A stretch of 64,000 nucleotides of DNA, taken from the NCBI GenBank assembly GCA_900316145.1, contig ONBQ01000142.1:1-64000 (forward strand), written 5' to 3'. The translations under genes and the position numbers were made by a program. Below the pieces are notes generated by a model. The model was not told the DNA's origin and made no database searches. It saw only the letters and a program-made list of their open reading frames with translations. The stretch's first letter is position 1. Each line of letters begins with the position of its first letter. The stretch comes from an uncultured Eubacteriales bacterium. Its GTDB lineage: Bacteria; Bacillota; Clostridia; Lachnospirales; Bianqueaceae. Positions 47,965-56,670 of the stretch are shown here, in pieces.

Positions 47965-48476
47965 AGGCTTTCATCCCCCTTCATAAAGCGCGTGACCGGC
48001 CCCTCCAGGCGCTTGACCAGTTCGTTGCCGAGGATGCCGATCAAAGCACCGCTGGCCAGTCCGGAGAACCACAACGCCACCAGATACCAGGCCACCATGC
48101 CTGTCTCCATCACGATCATCGCCACCAGGATCTGGCCGATGTTATGCGCGATGCCGCCCGCGATGCTGACCGTGACCCGGTGAAACTTAAGCTTCAGCAG
48201 GATCATGACCAGTCCGCTCAATAAGGCTCCGGCCGCGCTGAAATACAGGCTCATCCCATTGCCGAACATGGCGGCGGCCAAAAACACCCGCAGCAGGCTG
48301 ATCACCAGCGCTGCCTGAGGGCCCAGCAAATACAGGGCTGCCAGCACTACGATATTGACCAGTCCCAGCTTCATGCCCGGTACCGCGAAGAAAGCCGGCA
48401 CCTGCGCTTCTACATAGCTCATAAGAAGGGCCAGCGCGGTCAGCATTCCGTATAACGCAGCTTTTCTCGTCTTCAT
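47961..48476 (-). CDS. Gx transporter family protein (EetB-like)
   Basis: A 171-residue membrane protein with about five helices of the Gx/Hpre_diP_synt_I family; PGMKLGLVNIVVLAALYLLG is the signature. This family sits next to NusG-II and ApbE proteins in many anaerobes and in flavin-based electron-transfer loci (EetB). It overlaps genes on both sides by four bases, so strong coupling is expected. Confidence 0.85.
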   Translation of the reverse strand: MKTRKAALYGMLTALALLMSYVEAQVPAFFAVPGMKLGLVNIVVLAALYLLGPQAALVISLLRVFLAAAMFGNGMSLYFSAAGALLSGLVMILLKLKFHRVTVSIAGGIAHNIGQILVAMIVMETGMVAWYLVALWFSGLASGALIGILGNELVKRLEGPVTRFMKGDESL

Positions 48477-48835
48477 TTGGCTATCTCATCTACTTCATTT
48501 TCCTGTCCGTGGATCTCAATGACCACCTTATTGGGCAGGCAGATGATGGACTGTCCGCTTTTGGACAGATGTCCCATCTTCATGCACAGATGATCCGGGC
48601 AGCTTGCTTCCTCCATCCAGACCTCTCCGTTCCGGATGATGATCTTGTTGTACCGGCCATCCTCCCCCTGGATCTCGTATTCCTGTTCTTTCTCCAGGGA
48701 AAAGGTCATGACCTCCCGGCCATCGACCCGTACGCTGACCGTATTTCCCGGCTTGCCGCTGAAAAAAACGATCAGACCGATCAAAAGGCCGGCCGTGATC
48801 AGGCCGGCCAATAAGTAGATATCTTTACGCTTCAA
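48473..48835 (-). CDS. NusG domain II protein (EetA-like)
   Basis: A 120-residue protein with one N-terminal membrane helix (about 7-26) and an extracytoplasmic NusG-II beta domain. SCPDHLCMKMGHLSKSGQSIICLPNKVVIEI is the typical ending (shown by parts SCPDHLC and IICLPNKVVIEI). The cysteines could hold a metal or redox site. It overlaps the MATE 2 end by 11 bases and the Gx start by four. Confidence 0.88.
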   Translation of the reverse strand: MKRKDIYLLAGLITAGLLIGLIVFFSGKPGNTVSVRVDGREVMTFSLEKEQEYEIQGEDGRYNKIIIRNGEVWMEEASCPDHLCMKMGHLSKSGQSIICLPNKVVIEIHGQENEVDEIAK

Positions 48836-50198
48836 GGCTCGTTTGATTCCAATTCTTGTCCTTCTTCGTAACCATCAGGTAGATAACGATGGCCATGATA
48901 AAGGAGATCAGGTCGGCGGCCGGCTGGGCCCACAAGGCTCCGTACAAGCCCATCAGGCTCATGACCAACAGCACCGGAATGTAGACCAGGCCCTGTCTCG
49001 ACAACGAAACGATCAGGCTGGGCAAGCCCTTGCCCATGGACTGGAACAGGTTGGTCAGCAGATACAGAACGCCTAAGAACGGCGCGGAGGCGCAGTTGAC
49101 ACGCAGGATGTAACGGCCGTAGCGCACCACATCCGGATTGTCCATAAAGAACCGCACCAAAGGACCTGCGAAGATCTCGATCAAGAGGCCCGCACCGGTA
49201 CCGAAGATGATCTGCACGATCGCGGTATAGCGCAAGGCTTCCTTAAACCGGGCCTGATTGCGGGCTCCGTAATTATAAGCCATCAGCGGCTGGATGCCGA
49301 AAGCGATCGCGATCAGAACCATCATGCAGATGGAATAGACCTTCATGGAAACGCCAAGGCCCGCGATGACCACATCGCCATAAGCAACAAGCTTGTTGTT
49401 CAGGATCAGGTTAGCGAAACTGGTCATGATGTTGGATAAAGAAGCAGGAACGCCAACGACCAGGATCGGCAGCGCCATGTTCTTCCAGGAAGCATTGTAC
49501 AGTTTCGGCGCGATGGACTGGGTCTTGCTCTTAAAGATGACATACAGCGCGAAGTAGATATTGGCGCACAGGTTGCCGATGACTGTGGCAATAGCCGCGC
49601 CGACGACGCCCATGTTGAAGACGAAGATCATGATCGGGTCCAGGATGATGTTGATAACGGTACCCATCATCTGACCGATCATCGTTTCCTTGGCACCGCC
49701 CTCGCTGCGGACCAGGTTGGACAAAACGTAGTTCAGGACCATGATCGGCGCGCTGATGCCGATGACCAAAGTATAATCATGCGCGAATTTAACAGTATTT
49801 TTGCTCGTACCGAAAACTTTCATCAAAGGATCGATGAAGCTTAAGATAAGCACTCCGCTGATGACACCGATGCCCAGCGCCGTCCAGAAACAGAAGCTGG
49901 AGATCTTCTTGACTCTCTCATGTGCGCCTTCTCCCATGGAACGGGCCAGGTAGGCGCCTCCGCCGATGCCGAACACATTGCCAAAGCCCATCAGCGCCAT
50001 GAATAACGGTCCGCACAAAGACACCGCCGCGACCTGGTTCGGATCCCCGATCTTGCCGATAAAGTACATATCCACCAGGTTATACAGAACACCTGTCAGC
50101 ATGGACAGGATATTCGGCAGACACAAGGTCCACATGGCCTTGCTGACTGGCATGCTCCGGAACATTTCCTCGCGATTCGTTACTGCCATTTTTTTCAT
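48825..50198 (-). CDS. MATE family efflux transporter 2
   Basis: A 457-residue MATE with 12 predicted helices. MWTLCLPNILSMLTGVLYNLVDMYFIG-type first half (key part LYNLVDMYFIG) and GFGNVFGIGGGAYLARSMG fit the NorM/DinF-like group common in anaerobes. GGGAG is about 12 bases from the ATG. It heads the operon MATE 2, NusG-II, Gx, ApbE, methyltransferase. Why an exporter is joined to a flavin-transfer set is unclear. Confidence 0.9.
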   Translation of the reverse strand: MKKMAVTNREEMFRSMPVSKAMWTLCLPNILSMLTGVLYNLVDMYFIGKIGDPNQVAAVSLCGPLFMALMGFGNVFGIGGGAYLARSMGEGAHERVKKISSFCFWTALGIGVISGVLILSFIDPLMKVFGTSKNTVKFAHDYTLVIGISAPIMVLNYVLSNLVRSEGGAKETMIGQMMGTVINIILDPIMIFVFNMGVVGAAIATVIGNLCANIYFALYVIFKSKTQSIAPKLYNASWKNMALPILVVGVPASLSNIMTSFANLILNNKLVAYGDVVIAGLGVSMKVYSICMMVLIAIAFGIQPLMAYNYGARNQARFKEALRYTAIVQIIFGTGAGLLIEIFAGPLVRFFMDNPDVVRYGRYILRVNCASAPFLGVLYLLTNLFQSMGKGLPSLIVSLSRQGLVYIPVLLVMSLMGLYGALWAQPAADLISFIMAIVIYLMVTKKDKNWNQTSLEA

Positions 50199-50232
50199 AG
50201 TTTTCTTACACTCCCTTTAGTAGATCATATCT

Positions 50233-50261
50233 ATTATAAAACGCTCCTTCTGTTTTGTCCA
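50233..50261 (-). promoter_or_regulatory. Promoter of the MATE 2-apbE operon
   Basis: Minus strand TGGACA (50261-50256), 17 bases, TATAAT (50238-50233). Confidence 0.75.
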
Positions 50262-50298
50262 TGTTTTTTCTGTTACTCTTCAGTGCCAGGGCGGGGCA

Positions 50299-50316
50299 GG
50301 TTGCTGAACAGTAACT
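50299..50316. repeat. GGTTGCTGAACAGTAACT palindrome, copy 2
   Basis: Sixteen of 18 bases match the palindrome at 33723-33740. A weaker relative (GTTACT...AGTG) lies at 50271-50286. Here it falls between the divergent promoters of the MATE 2 operon and the GTPase-nuclease gene, so an operator role is possible but unproven. Confidence 0.55.
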
Positions 50317-50344
50317 TTTTCTAACTTCAAAAGGGGATAACCTA

Positions 50345-50374
50345 TCGACTTAAGCCCCTGTTGTATGCTATAAT
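50345..50374 (+). promoter_or_regulatory. Promoter of the GTPase-nuclease fusion gene
   Basis: TCGACT (50345-50350), 18 bases, TATAAT (50369-50374) with extended TGC. Confidence 0.7.
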
Positions 50375-50407
50375 CGTTTTACTGTCTGAAGAAAAGGAGG
50401 TGTCCCT

Positions 50408-53062
50408 ATGTCTGGATCGCATCTGTGCATTGGCCTGCTGGCACATGTCGATGCCGGTAAGACCACTTTATCCGAAAGCATCCTGTATCTGACCGGCGTG
50501 ATCCGCAAGCTGGGCCGTGTCGATCATCAGGACGCCTTTTTAGATACCGATGCCCAGGAAAAGGCCCGTGGCATCACCATCTTTTCCAAGCAGGCGGAAT
50601 TGACCCTTGGGGACCGGTCCGTGACCTTGCTGGATACGCCCGGTCATGTGGATTTTTCCGCGGAAATGGAGCGCACCCTGAGTGTGCTGGATTATGCCAT
50701 CCTTGTCATCAGTGGAGCGGATGGAGTGCAAGGCCACACCCGCACGCTTTGGCATCTGCTGGAACGCTATCATGTTCCTGTCTTCCTGTTTATCAATAAA
50801 ATGGACCAGCCGGGCACGGACCGGGCTCAGCTACTCTCCTCTTTGCGGGCTCATCTGAGCGATGGGTGTCTGGATTTCGGCCAGCCTATGGAAGAGCTGG
50901 AAGAGGATCTTTCCGTTTTCGATGAGGCTATGATGGAACGCTATTTAAGCGGCGGCCATCCGGATCTTGCCTATATTCAGGATCTGATCGCTTCCCGTCA
51001 GGTCTTCCCCTGCTTCTTCGGCTCTGCCCTCAAGGTCTTCGGCGTCCAGGAGCTTCTGGACGGCATCGCTACTTATGCCCGGCCGCCCGTCTATCCGGAA
51101 CAGTTCGGTGCGAAGGTATTCAAGATCACGCATGATCAGCGCAATCAGCGACTCACGCATCTGAAGATCACCGGCGGAACGCTGAAAGTCAAGGATGATC
51201 TCTCTGCGGAGGACTGGACCGAAAAAGTCAACCAGATCCGTATCGAATCCGGTGCCGGCAGCACCCAGGCGGATGAAGTCCATGCCGGTCAGATCTGCAT
51301 GGTCACTGGCCTTACCCGCACCTATGCCGGGCAGGGATTGGGCGTCGAACCGGAAGGGGCCCGTCCCTTATTGGAGCCGGTACTCAACTATCAGATCCGC
51401 ATCCTTCCGGATGCCAGCGGCCACACAGCCGATCCCCACACCATGCTGACCCGCCTGAAAGAGCTGGAGGAAGAGAATCCCCAGCTGCACATCCTGTGGG
51501 ATGAGGAGCTCAAGGAGATCCACGCCCAACTCATGGGCGAGATCGAGATCGAAGTTCTGAAACGGCGTATCTATGAGCGTTTTGGCGTCCCGGTGGATTT
51601 TGATACCGGCCGCCTCATCTATAAAGAAACCATTGCCGCTCCGGTAGAAGGCATCGGCCACTTTGAGCCCCTGCGCCACTATGCGGAGGTGCATCTTATG
51701 CTCACGCCCGGGCCTTTAGGCTCCGGTCTGACTTTTGATACCCTTTGCTCGGAGGACGACCTGGCCAAGAACTGGCAGCGTCTCATCCTGACCCACTTAA
51801 AGGAAAAGGCCCATCGAGGCGTTCTGACCGGCTCCTTGATCACGGATATGCGCATCGCCCTGATCGGTGGGCGGGCCCATATCAAGCACACTGAAGGCGG
51901 AGATTTCCGCCAGGCGACCTACCGCGCCGTACGCCAGGGCCTGATGAAAGCCAAAAGCATCCTGCTGGAGCCCATGTATGACTTCCGCCTGGAGATCCCC
52001 GCCGAAAACACCGGACGCGCCTTATCCGATGTGCAGAAGATGTTCGGCGAGATCACCGATCAGGAAATGAACGGCAGTACGGCCATTTTGACCGGTCATG
52101 CCCCGGTCTCCACCATGCGTGAATATCAAAAAGAGGTGACTGCCTACAGCCATGGCAGCGGGCATCTTTCCTGCACGCCGGCCGGCTACGCGCCTTGCCA
52201 CAACACGGAAGAAGTGCTTCTGGAGCGCGGGTATGATCCGGAAGAGGATCTGGCCAACCCCACCGGTTCCGTCTTCTGCGCGCATGGCGCCGGATTCCTG
52301 GTGCCCTGGGATCAGGTCGAAGACTACATGCATCTGGAAGGAATGGATCTGTCCGAACGTCCGGCCGATACGCCTTCCGTCAGCGCCAGACGCGCTGTCA
52401 CCTCCAACATCTCCTTAGCAGATGAAGAGGAACTCAACGCCATCTTTGAGCGCACGTATGGCAAGATCGAGCGGGAGCGCAACCGCTTCAGCCGCAACAA
52501 AGCCCGCGAAGCCATAGAGGCAGAGCAAGCCCGAAGATACCGCTCCCCCTTCGCCTCCGCCCAGCGGGACAACACAGTAAAATATCTGCTGGTCGATGGC
52601 TACAACATCGTCTTTGCCTGGGAAGAACTGTCCGACCTGGCCAAGACCGATCTGGATGCGGCGCGGGCCGCCCTTATGGATATCTTAAGCAACTACCAAG
52701 GCTTTACGCAGGAGCACCTGATCCTCGTCTTTGACGCTTACAAGGTCAAGGACAACCCCGGCTCCACCCTGAAGTTCAATGGTATCGATGTTGTCTTCAC
52801 CAAGGAAGCCCAGACCGCTGACTCCTACATCGAGCAGGTCGTCCACGAGATCGGACGTAAATATGCCGTCACCGTGGCCACCAGCGACGCGCTGGAACAG
52901 ATGATCATCTGGGGCGAAGGAGCCCGCCGCATGTCCGCCCGGGAACTGAAAGAAGAGGTCGAAGCGGTCAGCGAAAAGATCCGCGAAACCTACGCAAGAT
53001 ACAATAGCAAGGACAAAAACAAGCCCCTGGAAGGGCTGTCCGATCTGATCAAAGATAAATAA
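50408..53062 (+). CDS. TetM/EF-G-like ribosomal GTPase fused to a Rae1/YacP-like NYN nuclease domain
   Basis: An 884-residue fusion. Residues 1-about 650 are a translational GTPase like ribosomal protection proteins: G1 AHVDAGKT (12-19), G2 RGIT (54-57), G3 DTPGH (76-80), G4 NKMD (130-133), then domains II to V. A charged linker (about 650-722) leads to a YacP/Rae1-like NYN domain (724-884): VDGYN (Asp730, Asn733), FDAY (Asp776), ADSY (Asp805) and TSD (Asp827). Rae1 cuts mRNA in the ribosomal A site. The fusion should therefore bring a nuclease to the ribosome (inference). AAAAGGAGG precedes the ATG. A tetracycline-resistance role is not shown. Confidence 0.88.
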   Translation: MSGSHLCIGLLAHVDAGKTTLSESILYLTGVIRKLGRVDHQDAFLDTDAQEKARGITIFSKQAELTLGDRSVTLLDTPGHVDFSAEMERTLSVLDYAILVISGADGVQGHTRTLWHLLERYHVPVFLFINKMDQPGTDRAQLLSSLRAHLSDGCLDFGQPMEELEEDLSVFDEAMMERYLSGGHPDLAYIQDLIASRQVFPCFFGSALKVFGVQELLDGIATYARPPVYPEQFGAKVFKITHDQRNQRLTHLKITGGTLKVKDDLSAEDWTEKVNQIRIESGAGSTQADEVHAGQICMVTGLTRTYAGQGLGVEPEGARPLLEPVLNYQIRILPDASGHTADPHTMLTRLKELEEENPQLHILWDEELKEIHAQLMGEIEIEVLKRRIYERFGVPVDFDTGRLIYKETIAAPVEGIGHFEPLRHYAEVHLMLTPGPLGSGLTFDTLCSEDDLAKNWQRLILTHLKEKAHRGVLTGSLITDMRIALIGGRAHIKHTEGGDFRQATYRAVRQGLMKAKSILLEPMYDFRLEIPAENTGRALSDVQKMFGEITDQEMNGSTAILTGHAPVSTMREYQKEVTAYSHGSGHLSCTPAGYAPCHNTEEVLLERGYDPEEDLANPTGSVFCAHGAGFLVPWDQVEDYMHLEGMDLSERPADTPSVSARRAVTSNISLADEEELNAIFERTYGKIERERNRFSRNKAREAIEAEQARRYRSPFASAQRDNTVKYLLVDGYNIVFAWEELSDLAKTDLDAARAALMDILSNYQGFTQEHLILVFDAYKVKDNPGSTLKFNGIDVVFTKEAQTADSYIEQVVHEIGRKYAVTVATSDALEQMIIWGEGARRMSARELKEEVEAVSEKIRETYARYNSKDKNKPLEGLSDLIKDK

Positions 53063-53066
53063 AAAG

Positions 53067-53109
53067 CCTGCCGAAAGACTAAAACAAGTCTCTCGGCAGG
53101 TCTAATTTT
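53067..53109. terminator. Terminator after the GTPase-nuclease gene
   Basis: CCTGCCGA...AGACT pairs with AGTCT...TCGGCAGG (53067-53100), followed by TCTAATTTTT. An A run before it lets it serve the opposite GH127 gene as well. Confidence 0.85.
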
Positions 53110-53122
53110 TCCTGGTGATGTT

Positions 53123-55021
53123 TTACACTTCCGGCAGCCACACCCGCATTTCATTCAGGCCACGGTTGCCCCAGGTGTAATAGGGGATCAGGTCGATCTG
53201 GACCGGTTCCAGCTTCGGACGGGTGGTGGAATACAGCGTACCTTCTTCCGTGTGTACGCAGTAGCCGTCCGCTTTCAGTTTTACGGTGCCGCAAAGGGTA
53301 TCGGTGTAGGGCTCTGCGATGATCTGCCCATTGCCGGCTAAGCGCAGAGAAAGCACATCGCCGCCGTTGTCCACGCCTTCCGCACAGTAGACCAGAGGCC
53401 CTCGCATAACGGCCGTCAGTCCGCTGTCCGACGCGACACGGCTGGACGCATAGACACGGACCGGATCCATATCCAGATACAGCTCGATGGTCTGCGCGTC
53501 TGAGATATACTGATATCCCTTATAGGGCCACACGGTGATCGGAACACCGTTGACCAGAAGTTTGGTGTGGCGGCTCCACTCTGGGATGCGGATGGCCATG
53601 CGGATCGGCACTCCTTCGATATGATACTTCACCTTGCCCTCATAGGGGTAGCGGGTCTCGACCGTGATCCTGGCGCCCAGTTCTTTGGTCAGATCCAGCT
53701 CACCGCCCAGGAACAAGTGAGAATAGACGGTCTCATCCTTCAGCCCCCAGGCATACTTCGCGATAGAGGCGATGGTGCGGGATACATTGGGCGGGCAGCA
53801 CGCGCAGCCGTACCACTTGGGACGCTGCGGCAAGGCGTGGCGGTAACCTGGCACGACACCGGAAATACCGGGCACCACTTCCAGCGGATTGACATAGAAG
53901 AACCGCTGTCCATCCAGCTGCATACCGGCCAACACTGTATTGTACAAGGCCCGTTCCATCACATCGGCGTAACGGCCGTCTGCCTCCAGCTCCAGCATGC
54001 GGCGCGCGAAGAAGATCAGACCGATGGAGGCGCAGGTCTCCGCGTAAGCCGTGGCATTCGGAAGGTTATAGTCCTTGGTGAAGGCCTCTCCATGGACCGT
54101 GGAGCCAATGCCTCCGGTGATGTACATCTGCTGGGTCGTGATATTGTCCCAAAGCGTGCGGCAGGCTTTGATCAAATCCTTATCTCCGGTCTCCGCGGCC
54201 AGATCTGCCATGCCGGAATACAGGTAGACGGCGCGTACCGCGTGGCCTGTTGCCTTGGTCATATCGCGGACCGGCATCTGGTTCTGCGCGTAGGTTCGGT
54301 CCTCTGCTTCCATGCCCCAGACCTGCCAGCCTCTGGCAGCCGCTTCCTTCACAAAATAATCCGGGTCTACGCCGCGCACATTGATGAAGTGGGCGGAAAG
54401 TTCTTTGTACTTCTCCTCCCCGGTAGCATGATACAAACGCATCAAGGCTAGTTCGATCTCCGGATGGCCGGGATAACCCGGGTGTCCTTCCACTACGAAA
54501 CGCTGGTAGATATGATCCGCCATGCGCTTCATGGTATCCAAGAGCACGGTCTTGCCGGTCGCCTCATAGTTCGCGACCGCCGCCTCGATCATATGGCCGG
54601 CGCAGTACAGCTCATGGGCTTCCTGCAGGTTGGTCCACTTTTTGTCCGGCGCTTTTAGCGTGAAATACGTGTTGAGGTAACCGTCAGGGTATTGGGCATC
54701 CTTGATGGTCTCGATCACCTCATCCAGTCTGGCTTCCAGATCCGGATCCGGCTTCTGCAGCAAGGAATAGGACGCGGCCTCGATCCACTTGGCCAGGTCG
54801 GAATCCTGGAATACCATGCCATAGTATTCGCCCGGCTCCGCGCCATTTTGCATCACATCCGCCGCCATCTTGAAATTCTCGATGGAATGGCTCTTTTCCG
54901 CGTCCGGGATCTGGTCCCTGAGGGCCGCTTCCTGATAGGGAATGACCACATCGGTCAAAAGGTCCTCATACCGTTTCCAAAACGGGTCGGATATCTTAAA
55001 GTTCTGGATCCAGTTATTCAT
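53123..55021 (-). CDS. Beta-L-arabinofuranosidase, glycoside hydrolase family 127
   Basis: A 632-residue GH127 enzyme that releases L-arabinofuranose from beta-linked arabinosides, as on plant hydroxyproline glycoproteins. Compared with HypBA1, the catalytic set is complete: Glu312, Glu328, Cys330 and the zinc/nucleophile cysteines Cys406, Cys408 and Cys409 (WYGCACCPPN). The start at MNNWIQNF is preferred since GGAGG lies eight bases upstream. No signal peptide, so it acts on imported oligosaccharides. It pairs functionally with araB at 3.3 kb. Confidence 0.93.
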   Translation of the reverse strand: MNNWIQNFKISDPFWKRYEDLLTDVVIPYQEAALRDQIPDAEKSHSIENFKMAADVMQNGAEPGEYYGMVFQDSDLAKWIEAASYSLLQKPDPDLEARLDEVIETIKDAQYPDGYLNTYFTLKAPDKKWTNLQEAHELYCAGHMIEAAVANYEATGKTVLLDTMKRMADHIYQRFVVEGHPGYPGHPEIELALMRLYHATGEEKYKELSAHFINVRGVDPDYFVKEAAARGWQVWGMEAEDRTYAQNQMPVRDMTKATGHAVRAVYLYSGMADLAAETGDKDLIKACRTLWDNITTQQMYITGGIGSTVHGEAFTKDYNLPNATAYAETCASIGLIFFARRMLELEADGRYADVMERALYNTVLAGMQLDGQRFFYVNPLEVVPGISGVVPGYRHALPQRPKWYGCACCPPNVSRTIASIAKYAWGLKDETVYSHLFLGGELDLTKELGARITVETRYPYEGKVKYHIEGVPIRMAIRIPEWSRHTKLLVNGVPITVWPYKGYQYISDAQTIELYLDMDPVRVYASSRVASDSGLTAVMRGPLVYCAEGVDNGGDVLSLRLAGNGQIIAEPYTDTLCGTVKLKADGYCVHTEEGTLYSTTRPKLEPVQIDLIPYYTWGNRGLNEMRVWLPEV

Positions 55022-55049
55022 GTTCATAACCTCCTGTTGAGTTGACCTC

Positions 55050-55078
55050 ATTATAAAGGAATCCGGAAGAAAGGTCAA
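55050..55078 (-). promoter_or_regulatory. Promoter and possible operator of the GH127 gene
   Basis: Minus strand TTGACC (55078-55073), 17 bases, TATAAT (55055-55050). The inverted repeat TTGACCT/AGGTCAA (55042-55048 and 55072-55078) brackets the core promoter. Confidence 0.75.
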
Positions 55079-55198
55079 TGACAGGCCTTACTTTCCCTGT
55101 AAATTCAGACAAATCGGTACTTTTCTTTTCCCCTGAAATGTGATAGAATATATTGAATATGACTTTTGGTCAAATTTTCCAGAAAGGATCTGGCAGCT

Positions 55199-55963
55199 GT
55201 GAAAAAGAAGATCAGCGCGTTCATCTTTCGAAACATCATCGTTCCCCTGGTAAGGGCGGCTTTTCCCAAATACCAGTTGAAAAACGTAGAGAATATCCCA
55301 AAAGAACCCTGCATCCTGGTCGGCAATCATTCCCAGATGCACGGTCCTGTCGCGGCGGAATTGTATATGCCCAGGCCCCGTTACACCTGGTGCGCCGGTG
55401 AAATGATGAACAAGGACGAAGTCGTGGAATATGCCTATCGTGATTTCTGGTCGCAGAAGCCGGCCTGGACCCACTGGTTCTTCAAGATCCTGGCTCATCT
55501 GATCAAGCCTATCGCGCTTTGCATTTTCAACAACGCGGCTACCCTTCAGGTCTATCATGACGTGCGTGTGATCGATACCTACCGCCTGTCCATGGAGCGT
55601 CTGCAGGAAGGATCCCACATCATCATCTTCCCGGAAAAAGACGAGAAATACAACCACATCCTATATGAATTCCAGGATAAATTCGTGGATCTGGCCCGCT
55701 TCTACTATCGCAAATATAAAGTCGAACTTGATTTCGTTCCGTTCTATCTGGCACCTAAGCTGAAGACTCTGACCTTTGGCCAGCCCATCCATTTCCATCA
55801 TGAAACTCCTATCGATGAAGAGCGTAAGCGAATCATTCAGGAGATCAAGGACCAGATCACGTCGATCGCTGAAAGCCAGCCTCTTCATACCGTCATTCCG
55901 TACCGCAACATTCCTAAGCATCTCTATCCTAAAAATATCGTTTCCCAAGGAGCAAAAAAATAA
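55199..55963 (+). CDS. PlsC-like acyltransferase with atypical motif I
   Basis: A protein of about 254 residues. I chose GTG 55199 since AGAAAGGA lies ahead; a TTG 33 bases earlier is possible. It has the glycerolipid acyltransferase layout: ILVGNHSQMHGP (motif I), FNNAATLQVYHD, and IIIFPEKDEKYN (motif III). The usual Asp of HxxxxD is Gly here, so catalysis may differ or be lost. The PAP2 gene follows after two bases, so both probably act on phosphatidate-type lipids. Confidence 0.75.
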   Translation: MKKKISAFIFRNIIVPLVRAAFPKYQLKNVENIPKEPCILVGNHSQMHGPVAAELYMPRPRYTWCAGEMMNKDEVVEYAYRDFWSQKPAWTHWFFKILAHLIKPIALCIFNNAATLQVYHDVRVIDTYRLSMERLQEGSHIIIFPEKDEKYNHILYEFQDKFVDLARFYYRKYKVELDFVPFYLAPKLKTLTFGQPIHFHHETPIDEERKRIIQEIKDQITSIAESQPLHTVIPYRNIPKHLYPKNIVSQGAKK

Positions 55964-55965
55964 AA

Positions 55966-56637
55966 ATGAAAAAACCGGTCGTCGATTACCGACAGTTTCG
56001 CTTATCGCGTTTGAATGATCCCGAGTTTGCCCACCTGAAATACTGGCTGACATGGCTCATCTACTTTGCCTTGTACTTTCTCACCGAAAACCTTATCCCG
56101 GTGGAAAAGTGTCATCCGATCCACAGCGTGCTGGATGATATGATCCCCTTCTGCGAGTGGTTCGTGATCCCTTACACCATGTGGTACCTGCTGGTCTTCC
56201 TGTCACTGGTCTACTTCATGTTCTATGACATCGATGCCTTCAAAAAGCTCTCCACCTATATCTTTATCACGCAGCTGATCGCCATGTTCGTCTACATCGT
56301 CTATCCCAGCCGTCAGGATCTCAGGCCGGCGGTCTTTGAGCGCGACAACATCCTGACACGGATCATCGGGATGATCTATGCCTTTGATACCAACACCGGC
56401 GTCTTTCCTTCACTGCATGTCGGGTACTCCCTGGGCATTGCCTCCGTCTGGATCCGGAAAAAGGACGCTCCCGTGGTCTGGAAATGCTGCGTGGTGGTCC
56501 TGGTCATCCTGATCTGCATGGCAGTCGCCTTTGTCAAACAACATTCCGTGCTGGATATCTTTTCCGCCCTGCCCATGTGCCTGGTGGCCGAGATCCTCAC
56601 CTTCTACGTATTCCATAGAAAAAGGGAATCTTCCTGA
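55966..56637 (+). CDS. PAP2 family membrane phosphatase
   Basis: A 223-residue membrane protein with about six helices. The PAP2 motifs are RPAVFERD (Arg), PSLHVGYS (Ser-His) and KQHSVLDIFSA (His-x3-Asp). It may remove phosphate from phosphatidate or an isoprenoid diphosphate, or act as an inositol phosphoceramide-synthase-like transferase. AAGGAG lies in the end of the acyltransferase gene. It ends in a shared terminator. Confidence 0.85.
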   Translation: MKKPVVDYRQFRLSRLNDPEFAHLKYWLTWLIYFALYFLTENLIPVEKCHPIHSVLDDMIPFCEWFVIPYTMWYLLVFLSLVYFMFYDIDAFKKLSTYIFITQLIAMFVYIVYPSRQDLRPAVFERDNILTRIIGMIYAFDTNTGVFPSLHVGYSLGIASVWIRKKDAPVVWKCCVVVLVILICMAVAFVKQHSVLDIFSALPMCLVAEILTFYVFHRKRESS

Positions 56638-56669
56638 AACCCCTCAGGTTTCAGAAAAGATTCCCTTTT
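56620..56669. terminator. Bidirectional terminator overlapping the PAP2 stop
   Basis: AAAAGGGAATCTT pairs with AAGATTCCCTTTT, with an inner CTGAAACC/GGTTTCAG stem that contains the TGA. The serpin gene ends two bases later on the other strand. Confidence 0.88.
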
Positions 56670-56670
56670 C

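Noticed and set aside
50408-53062. Tetracycline resistance gene tet(M)-like
   Set aside because: The GTPase part is related, but the fused nuclease domain and chromosomal setting do not support a resistance call from sequence alone.
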